The translations under genes were made by a program, and so were the position numbers. The notes under the pieces were generated by a model that was given only the letters and a program-made list of their open reading frames with translations, had not been told where the DNA came from and did no database searches. A stretch of 64,000 nucleotides of DNA from Acanthopleura granulata (taxonomy: Eukaryota; Mollusca; Polyplacophora; Chitonida; Chitonidae). Of the stretch, positions 1 through 10,400 are shown piece after piece. Location: contig JABBOT010000011.1 in NCBI GenBank assembly GCA_016165875.1, positions 12,959,766 through 13,023,765 on the forward strand, given 5' to 3'. Each line of letters opens with the position of its first letter. The first letter of the stretch is position 1.

Positions 1-162
1 TCTTTTTAGAAAACTGTTACTCACAGTCGAATGACCAACTGAAAGGTTGAGAGCTAATTCAGTTTTTGTGGGCTTAGGGAATGTTTCGTAAGCTTGGATA
101 AGTTGAACTTTATCACTCAAGTTCATTTCCACACGGCGACACTTCGCTGGTCTAGTGACCAT
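1..162 (-). CDS. Pogo/Tigger-like transposase, N-terminal part (partial)
   Basis: The ATG at 162 opens a frame of 54 codons with no stop up to the window edge. The translation has a basic start followed by a CENP-B N-terminal / pogo (psq-like) helix-turn-helix: a segment around NLSDKVQLIQAYE, then TKTELALNLSVGHSTVSN, the recognition-helix pattern of Tigger and jerky-like proteins. In this family the domain binds the transposon's subterminal repeats, and a second DNA-binding domain plus a DDE nuclease follow. Those lie outside the window. The frame begins about 300 nt inside the terminal repeat, a normal layout. A domesticated CENP-B/jerky-like gene is less likely because terminal repeat and target duplication are present. 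Confidence 0.7.
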   Translation of the reverse strand, partial: MVTRPAKCRRVEMNLSDKVQLIQAYETFPKPTKTELALNLSVGHSTVSNSFLKR

Positions 163-458
163 GGGCAGATGTTGTCAGACCAATAGCAAGGGAAATTGTG
201 ACGGCAACTGTTGTTTGAGACATTTTTATTCAGTCACTGAGCTACTCAGTGTCAGACTTATCTTTGATTAGGCAAGAGAGATGAACACTCACTGGAAATG
301 TTTGTACCGCAAACCACTGTCGGTGTTCTGAACAGACAAGAGTCGGTTTCTTGAAGGCAATTAACAATACTGTCAAATGGAGCAGAAAACGGACCATGAA
401 ATGTCGGTTTTGACAAGATGTCGGTTAATTAAGATGTAGGTGTTGAGAGAGTCCACTG
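1..458 (-). mobile_element. pogo/Tigger-type DNA transposon, one end (runs off left edge)
   Basis: Read on the minus strand, the element starts at 458 with the terminal sequence CAGTGGACTCTCTCAACACC, directly preceded by TA at 459-460, the target duplication expected for Tc1/mariner/pogo elements. Inside the terminus the hexamer ACCGAC recurs about four times between 458 and 320, resembling subterminal transposase-binding repeats. The transposase frame opens at 162 and reads out of the window. Terminal repeat, TA duplication and helix-turn-helix frame in the right order make the class assignment firm. The opposite end and the catalytic domain are not in the window, so whether the copy is intact cannot be judged. 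It sits 169 bp past the stop codon of the transporter gene, probably in or next to its 3'UTR. Confidence 0.75.
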
Positions 459-626
459 TACATGATCTTCATATTTGTTTCCAGTGTGCCTTTTTTAGAA
501 ACCTTGGTTCCAGCCGTTTGGTTTTATGCATATATACTTTCAACATTTTTTCTTGTCGAAATACCTAACTCATATACTTAACACAATCCACTTACAAAGC
601 TCTATGAGCGGTGGTCAGGAAATCGC

Positions 627-784
627 CTACTGGGCATGCGTAGTTGAATTGTGGTTGGCGCCATGAGCGCTTTGCCATCTTTGTAGCGGTTTGATTATTC
701 CACAGATAATGGCGGACGTTCCGCACATGGCCGCGATCAGATAGAGCGGATAGTAGAACTCGCCAGACGCTGTGTAGAGGTGGC
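627..784 (-). CDS. SLC16-like gene, last exon (TM11-TM12 and stop)
   Basis: 158 nt after TTCCTGTTCCAG. It encodes HLYTASGEFYYPLYLIAAMC, TM12 and a short C-terminal tail, with TAG at 629-627. The tail lacks any long cytoplasmic extension. No consensus polyadenylation signal is obvious before the pogo element at 458. Confidence 0.84.
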
Positions 785-3700
785 CTGGAACAGGAAATGT
801 CAAAGAATAAGTTAAAAATTATGAGAAAATGATTTGAAAGGATTTGAAGTGATACAGTGTGTCGTGTGCAAAATAGGAAGCTGGAAGGTTAAGATGGCTA
901 AAGCGATTGCTCGCTTTGATTACCAGGCGGTTGACCAATGAGTTCCTGTGTTCGTATCTCGCTATCGCTGCTTCAGCTAAGGCTTTAAGTTTGGAGGTTT
1001 TTCGAGTGTCCCATCTTCTGAGAATTCTAATAATCCAAAGCCATGTCATGCTATCTTCCTCTCCGGCCGTATGTGGGAAGGTCTGCCAGCAACCTGTGGA
1101 TGGTTGTGGAATTCCCCCGAACTCCTCCCAGCTTCCACCCACCATATAATGCTGGCCGGGGTCGTATAAGTGAAATAGTCTTAAGTACGGCGTAAAACAC
1201 CAATCCAATAAAAAGATAATTCCAAAGCCATGTATAAACCCACATCTCGTGTGTCCTAAGGCAAATTATTCAGTTGTGATGTTGTTAGTAGACTTGCTGT
1301 TAATGTTTGTTGGTAATCACCACAGCTTTCCCTCGATATGCATACTTGCGGCCAAATGGACGGTACACAGTGTGGATTCACTCTTCCAACCAAATCAGTA
1401 AAGTCAGCACAAAGTTAAAATGACATGCATCAGTGCATCCTCACCGCAATGCTTGTGGATTACATATCGTCTTGTATAGGCCATACACAAAAGAAAACTG
1501 CGACGTGTCACAAGTAGAGACAGACTTAGAGGCCATATGTTCTAGCGACATGACCTCCCTGACAGTAAGACTTAGGTGATGTAGCGTCGAGCAGTAGCGT
1601 ACTTTGGTGCTACCGAAAGAACTGGAGGCATGCCCTTAACTAACGTAGTCACAGCCAACCACCGATCCTTGACAAGCTATTGCCGAAATTGCCTACGTGT
1701 ACAGATACGAATACAATATTATAGGAAGACAAGAGGTATTTAATTAACGTTAGACTGCACTCCCTTTCGAAGGTTAGGTTTGATCCCGGACATCGTACGT
1801 CCTAACGGTTGGAGATCAAGGATCTTAGCAACTTGGCCAAAGACCGCCTCTGTGTCCTGTTCCTTGTTATACATATATGTATGAATGTTATGCTTACTAC
1901 AAAGTGTAGGTAGAACCATGTAGCAAATTCCCTGAGCCACGCAAATAACCCCAAAGGCGTCCGCCAGCAGGTCTCTGCTCAAGACATCCGCAACAACAAC
2001 GCTACGTATCGAAATACACGAGGCTATAAAGGAAGACAAAACAAGGAACCGCTCAGTTAGGCGAAACTGAAAAATAATGATTGTGTGTTGAAGCACACAG
2101 ACGAGAATAACTGTAATTTACACAAACAAGCACTCAACAACACGAAAATGAAAAGCAGCAATTGTACATAACGACACGCTCACACACGATACTAAGACTA
2201 AAAGAAAAAGACATCTTCAGTAACATGAAACGGAAATATAATGATTATATTTTATGACACACACACACGAAAGGCCGAGGGTAAAGTAAACAATAAACCA
2301 TTCAGTAACACGAAACTAAAAAGCACTAACTCTTGTATGATTCACATACGAGATCAAGAGTAAAGGAAACAAATCCAGGCCTCGAACCCAACATTTGTAT
2401 ACCAGCCATCCACCAAAATGGGCGGTCCGGGTCAACAATCGCAAGACCAGTGTCCAAAAAACGACTAATAGCACAAACCTGAAAGAATTAATAAAGTGTA
2501 CAAATATAAAACTAGGAAGGATTTATACAAAGAGAAGCAGTCAACAGTTATCAGTCAGGACGAAAAGACGTAATGAATGTCCTAGACGGATGAATGAAAT
2601 CAGCACCTAAATTGTGTACCACTGAACAGCGTTGAGGGTAAAGGATCGCTTTGGTTTTGAAAATGTACTGCAAGAGAGAGCCATGAGTGATTGAGTAACA
2701 GGAATTAGAGACGTAAAGATATGTGGCGAAATACACGAGGGTATAAAATGGAAATGGACACGTGAGTGACACGAAATAGGGGTGTAATGATTGATTGATT
2801 AGTAAGCCGAATGACTTGTTTAGCACTAAGTATTCTCAATAATTCGTCACGTTTCTAATGGTGGTCAGCTTCCTGTGTGAAGGAATCCGCTAAAAGAGGA
2901 TGTGTAGAGGCGGGATAAAATTTTCGCTGCCCATTGCCCGCCAGAAGTTGGAACTCAAGACATGCCTGACTTTGGCTCGACTAGTTCGATTCAAAAGGCT
3001 AAACGGCTGGATTAGTGTTGAAAGACCGTTTATCGATGCTGGCTTTAGCATGTTTACATTCTGGTTGACTTTAGAAATCGGCTCATACCAAATGTTAGGT
3101 AGGCTTATTTGTAGTGAAATTGCCCATGTGGTATGTGGGACCGGAGCTGGGCGCAACTGTAACGTACGTATGTTATGAGTTAGCTGTGCTACGAATTTGG
3201 TTGACGACTTGACATGCCAGTGTCGGCTTTGACGCCTAGAATAACTTATAATAGCAAACCCAGGTAAAGGTGACATGCTGAAGCAAAAGACACAAATGAG
3301 TGAAAACTCCACATGTTGTTTTGTCGCAATTGCAAAAACAAAACCTCTGTCAAAGACTGCTTGCCACCAGTATCAAATGTAAAAGAGAGGGTTGAGATTG
3401 GGCTGGGGGTGGGGTGGTGGCAATCGGCAACTCTGTCGAATTCTAGATATACTGGACAGAGAGACAAAGCTAACGTTTGAACCCCCTGAACCCCGGAATG
3501 GCCAGTATGCCTTGCACGATAAGGTTTCGACTGCTTTGGATCGACCATTCTTGATTTAAGATAAAAACGTCTGCGCCTTCTCCAATGCTTTCTCCAGACA
3601 CATCGTTTTGGTCGGCTATTTTTTCTAACATTTCAGCTCTCATTGGGCATCCATCATTTTTTCTTGTGGTGAGATTGCGGGCCTTGTAGGCTGAAGGAAC

Positions 3701-6700
3701 CACTAGCTGCTATCGAAAATTCCCCAGCCCTTGATAGGAATAATTTGATTGACTGATAGATTGATTGATTTATTTATATAACTAATTGTTGGTTAACGAC
3801 TTTCTTACAAATATTTCACTTAGAAGATGACTACACATTCGTGGATGGAGGAAACTTACCACTACACACCCCGAAGACAGCGGAAAACGCCACGAAGTGA
3901 TTGAAGGTTGAGCAGTGCGGGAGAAGGGCTGTATCCACGGCCAACAACAGAAGCCCCCCGGTATAAACCATGGTACTGTCCATCCGCGGGTGGTTCGCCA
4001 GAGCCCCGGCCAACGCCCGCCCCACGACATTCGTGACGCCGTAAGCGGAGAGAAGCAAAGCGGCCTGCGGTCGGCTGAGGCCACGCGAAACCGTCAAGCC
4101 CGGCAAGTAAAAAAGGACCTGAAAAAGACCTGAAAGAAAGGAAAAGTGATATGTGGTACATGTGTGGTTAAAACTGATTGCTTTGTTGTTGGCTGACTGT
4201 TGTTAAATGCCACATTTAAAAATGTGCTAAAGAGTGTTTAGAAGTTCTGGGTAAACTAAAATAGAGCCACTAGCTTGCCAATGGTTCTCCTGTGGTGTAC
4301 TGATGTAGGCCTAATCGTTTTGGGATAAGGGAAGATCATATGCAAGTTGTACTAGATGCTCTATCAGAGAGCCTCTAGCCTCTGAGAGGTTTGATTTTAA
4401 CCTACTCGTTTACTTGTTATGAGACAGGAGGCAGTGATATGTAATACAAGTCAGGCTGAAACTTCTGGCGGCGAGTCACTAGCCTGGCAGTAGTCTGCCA
4501 GTGGAGCAATTGTGTAGTCAATGAGATACAAGAGAAAGTGTGATGTAGTACAAATCTGGCTAAATCTACATTCACGATATGCGTGGAAATCGGTGCGGTG
4601 GACGCACTGATTTCTTAAACGATCATAGCTTTTCGTAGCGCTGTATTCGCAAAGGTGAAATTCGAGGCACCTCAAGGTCTGTTTTAGATGAATAATCACT
4701 TTGATTTCAAATAATATAATGGTATGATACAAAATGTTCATATAATAGGAGCTAAGCATGTATGTTGGTTATCTGTAACCACGTTGCGATGTCACAATAT
4801 GATTGCAGCGTCATAAACACTTGGGGAAAATATATATATATACATGTTCAACTTGGCTGAACAAGTTGCCTGACATCTTATGTTTGATTGGCTGCTGTTA
4901 TATTTAAGTTCCACAAGAGTTTATGATGTTAGAATTGTATTTTGACGTCATAACTTGGTTACAAGAAAACCACACAAATGATTGGCTCCTGTTATACAAA
5001 CATTCTGCAGCGTACCATTATATTATTTGAAATTAAATTGGCTATTCACTTGAAAAAGACCTCAACATGAAGATCAAAAGTTGGTGGATGCATGAAACAT
5101 CATACATGGCGATACTTTCAGTTTTTCATTATCATTATTAGAGATTCCACGTACAAGTATGAGTCTCAAGCATACGGTATATAATATAAATAATGTTGAA
5201 TAATTACAGTTGGTATTTCTATCACACTACATGTAGTGAAAGAGCACTTGTAATCCAAAAGTTACTAGATGTGAGCAGCCTCATGAAATTATACTTGTTA
5301 TAAATATACAGAAAACTGTCAAGCGATATAAAAGACTACAGTATAGAGAGTAAATCCAAAGCAGAGACAACAGTGTGATGATTGGCAAAACCCTCACACG
5401 TTACCAGTAAAACTTGGCCACTTATCACTTTACCTCAGTCAGGGTTTTATTCTAATTGTTCATTGTTCATGTTCAAGTGTTTAACAACCTACACGTCCTT
5501 TAGCACTATAGCTTAAGCAGGATTAGATAAAGAGAGAAATTACAGTACTGGTAAATATAATTTATTAGACGTGTTTGGTCTAGAATTCCTCAAACTTCTG
5601 TGCTGTCTTAATATTTAACATCTGTATACAAAATCACAGGAAAACTACACTTGCAACACAGATGAAAGTAGAAACTACTTAATAGTCCCCTGTAATAAGA
5701 CAGTCCAAATCTACATAATCTCTTGTTCTTTACAATTTTCAGATACTTTGGGTAGCATGAAAACTGGGATGAAATACGCTGGCCTTTCTTGAATAAGTTA
5801 ATCTAAGTTATACGACGTAACATGACTTTCCTCATAGGAGCTTCCCTTATTTGCCCAGGAAACATTTTGAAAATAGTTAATTATTGAGAACCCATACCTG
5901 GTGAACGCCAAAAGAAACGTGAAAATACTTCGTAACACTTGGTCTAAAACGTCAACCTGAGAACAAGATTTGCTTTTGTGTCATTTCGTGGTAAGCACAA
6001 AAGGTTTTTCCTGGGTACACCATTCTGTTATTGTAATATAATGTATATATACTTTCAGATAAAGTTTCAAGAATTTAGAATTTGTAGCCATTTGGGACAA
6101 TAGGTAATAGGCTTCCCTTTCCTGCCTAATTCATCCCAGAGTTTCCTCTTATTTGAAAGAATGTATGTGTGGCTCTCAGCGCACCTTTGTGTGCACTGGC
6201 GCACATGTTGTTAGCCAATTTACGTAGTTAACCAATGCGATCTACTCACCTGTGTAGAGGCACATCACAAGTACGAGCATGTGGAAGAACACATTTGTTG
6301 ACAAATACAAATATCTCCTTAGCAACAAGGTTAGTTTATTTGCCGAGACCGGAGGGACTTCCTTTGTGCTCCCGTGCTCCCGAAGAGGTTCCGAGTGCCA
6401 CATCTTCAGATTCTGGTCGGAGAGGGTGGTCACTTTTCTTTCAGTATGGAGACAAAATTCAGCCCTAAATGCATTGTCTGTGGTGGTCGGTTTGGGATGT
6501 ACAGGGAGTACTGGGAATGAACCGTGTAAGGGACTGGCCGTATAGTTATCTGGATTTTTAAAGTCGTTGAAGATTTTGCGATCTGTAGACGCTAGATGTT
6601 CGTGGCTTGCTTCTGAGTTCCCATTGGCGATAACGGAAAAGTCATTTTGTCTTCTTGAACTCTTCTTGGGAAAGATCATGGCAGCGAAAACACAGCAATT

Positions 6701-7399
6701 CAGGAACATGCCAGCTACTAGGAGCGTGGTGCCTCGCCAGCCGTACTCTGCCAGAATCCTTTCGATTGGATAGCTCAAAACGAGGACCCCAACCCCTCCT
6801 CCACTTGAGGCGACCCCCGTAGCAAATGCTCTGTGGCGATTGAAGCGTAGCCCTACCATTACAATGGCTGTGACGTAAACCACTCCCAAAGATAGGCCTG
6901 AACAGATACAAATGCCATGCGAAGAACACAAGAATGAGTTAGAGCGACAGCCGTGTCTGCCAACTCCTCGCTTATAAACGTTCATATTGTAACCATGCAG
7001 TAAGACATATCTAACGAACAATGGCGGAAGGATTGAGCCGGCCTGACTCAAATGTTTGGGAACCCAAAAACATAGATCTGAAAGTTTGAGATATTCTGTT
7101 ATATTTCCCAAGCAAATTGGTTCCTCATATGGGACGACTCGATCAAGAACGACCCAAACATTTTGATTTGATGATTTAAAGCCATACTGGAGAATTTTTC
7201 ACTTGGCGATTGTGATATACTGTATATATGCCTTCAGATAAAGTTTCAAGAATCTATAATTTGTAGCCATTTGGGAAAATAGAGGCAATAGACTTTCATT
7301 TCCTGTATAAATGATTCAAGAGTTTCCTCTTATTTGAACAAATGTATGTGTGTACTTATCAGGGAAGTAGCTGTACATGATATCATAGCATTAAAGCGG

Positions 7400-7492
<93 letters not shown>

Positions 7493-10400
7493 GTCACGGA
7501 TAAAACCAGGGACGCGTTTTACGAAGAGGGTGTAATGTTTTACCATGACGACGTATCTATACAGTACGCGTCGTCATGGCAGCTATATGTGACATAACTT
7601 GTACCATCTTTGTAAAACAGGCCCGAGGGAGGTCTCCAAATGTTGACTAATCGTAATCCTAAGCAGTGATGACAATTCCTGAAATTTTCTGCATTTTATG
7701 CGAATCTTTGGGGAACTTTATATGGACTCTTTTTGTGGACGAGCTTTTGTTTGTCTAATGCAGTTTCAGCTAACCTAATAAGCCTAACCAACAGTAACAC
7801 CACTGCTCATTTACGTCGGTGCATTCTGGGAAAAATCCGTGATGAAAGTAGTCATTTTTGTTTGTTATCTGTTTCGTATATGAAATTTAAATTTCACCGG
7901 TAAGATGCCACATATTAACTGTTGTGTGTGAGATGGCGTATCGACAACACGAAGGACTCCTTCTGCGACATAGCAACAAGGTAAGAAATCGGCGTTTACG
8001 AACAAAAGAGCTCCAACAAACATTGGGGAACATTTCCCACCAAAGATAATTGGGGTCAAAGCTGTGTAGTCTATTGCCCATACCTACATTTACGATGACG
8101 TTTTGTGGACAAACTGATATGATATTAATAGAGCAATGCAAGAGAACAATAGTCATGTCAGCTTGGGACCGAATAGCCATTGCTCGGGAAAAGGTATCGA
8201 ATAGGTTTTATGGATATTTGGATATTTTAAATGGATAATTTCAAAATCCAAGCAATGTCAATCTACACCAAGCAGCTTTGATCTGTTTGGTTCACTCATT
8301 AATCCCAGTCTACATCCAGAGGTTGTTTTTGGCTGTATTTAAAAAAAAATCGTGTTCAATATAAACCAGGTGGAGGATATAGTGTCACCACAATGAACAA
8401 AATCCTTGAAAGAAAACAAAATACAAAACTTTTTTGTTTTGTATTTTGTTTAGTCAAATGACCACAGGAAGTTATGTCCAAGATTTTTTAAAATAAATTA
8501 AATGCAGTCAAATGTTTAAATTCAAACCTGGGCATCCTACGTTTTAGCAAAAACGTCGCGAAAGTAGTTGACTGCCAAACTGGTTTTTACAGTTAAACCT
8601 TTCATTTGACATTACATTTTCCTATATCGTGTTTTGCCTTAATACACTTATTAACTCTACACTGTTGTACTGTATATATTTTGAACCTTTTACTGAACTT
8701 CTTGTCTATAAGTTCTTCATCGGAATAAATAAAAGTACATCAATAAAACTTTCTCTTTTTGGTTTTCAAAACCGATAACTTGTCATAATATTTTAGAATT
8801 CAGGAATTTAACCGCATGTCCATAATTCAGAGAAATCAATTTTAGACCAAAACAGAGGAAATCCGGATGTACCCTCTGGTGGTCTTTCCTCTGCCACACA
8901 TTTTTGACTTTGAGAACGTTTTGACCATTTCAACCTTTGAAACACGAAGAGTCAGCATGTACCTGATAGGACTCCGTACACCAAGGTTAGCATCAGTATA
9001 CTGGTAGACAAAGAGGAGAGGGCGAGGCCCAGCGTTGTTGTCACGGTACCTCCTATCAGTATAACCCTGATGCTGTAACGCTCTAGCAGAAAACTGACGA
9101 CAACACCTGAAAAATTACCAAACCTATATTTATTGATTTATTTTTATATTTTTGGCTCCGTTTTTGAACGCAGTATTTAGGAACACTTCACTTATGATCT
9201 AACCGCAAATGTCAAGGTCTCAGTTATCAAAATCTTTATTTACTTCGGTTGGTAACATTAGGCTAACATTAACCGAAGGCTACTCTCGCCGAGACCGCCT
9301 CGGTTGCCTTGTGGTTGGAGAGTCCACCTAGAGGGACGACCCCGGGATCAATTGGGTCATCCCAAAGACTTGGTACTTGTTGCTGCCTCTCTTGGCACTC
9401 AGCACTGAGAGATTAGAGCAAGGGAAGCAGGACCGGTCGGCCCAGTGTCTGTATAATGTGACTGGGAGGGGTGTCATGTCTCATGTCCGGTATGATGTTC
9501 TCGAGGCGGCAGCACTTTGACGACATGGACTCGCTCTGCCACAAGAAGGAAAAATTTGTACATTCTAAGGACTCCTCGTCATATGAAAAATTGTTAAGTA
9601 CGACGTACAGCCAGAGTGAACATACGTGTATACCTTTGCCGATGGCGCTTCGTTCTGAAAATCTTAACCATTCCACATTCCACGTGCTAAAATGAACAAC
9701 GATGACTGATAAAGAATCATTGTTTCTTATCTGTACAGCCTGCGATGGTAATGCTTCTTGTGGGACGAATTGGCATATACGCGCCTCTAGTCCAGTGAGC
9801 CCACCTAATATGTTTCACACCTCTAGCACCAGTGTGGCGCGGGCGCCATAATGCGAAAGATTATTGTGACATCGTGATAAAACAATATAGAACAATGCAT
9901 AAAAAGATGTCAGTAGAGACGACGCTAAGCTTTAACAGCTAATCAGCATTTTCTATTTTTATAAACTAACTGATCACCTTTCATTCCAGTTGAGTTTGTG
10001 TTCTGGTTAATTCTGCAGTTCTATTAGTAGAAAGTCACATCGCCCGTCACAGACCAAATAGCGCATAAATCTGGCTAGCTACGCACAGATCTGCTACCTG
10101 TTATATCAAGCCCTGCTAAAAATATCAGGACTTAAAAATGACGTCTTTTGTGACATTGCAAGCTCAGTGGTGACGTCATAATGCAAAAGTCTATTGTGAC
10201 ATGACAGAGCAAAGAATGTCAAAAATGTCAGAGAATGAACATTACGACGTCGGCTGTTCAGAGGAGTGTTAGAAGTTTCCTACCTGCTAACACTTGGCTA
10301 AATCCGCTATAATTCTAGATTAACGCCTAGCCTGGATTACATTTGTGCTGAGAGACGTGTTTTAAATTATCTGACTGATTCATTTATTTCTTTGATTGGT

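Noticed and set aside
2890..3312. 140-codon open frame on the minus strand
   Set aside because: Lies in an intron of the SLC16-like gene, shows no family resemblance, and would break the well-supported exon chain if included.
7334..7597. Frame encoding long Arg-Glu repeats
   Set aside because: Translation of the (TA)n(GA)n microsatellite.
9290..9695. Open frames near 9413-9695 as an exon
   Set aside because: They fall inside a family 2 SINE.
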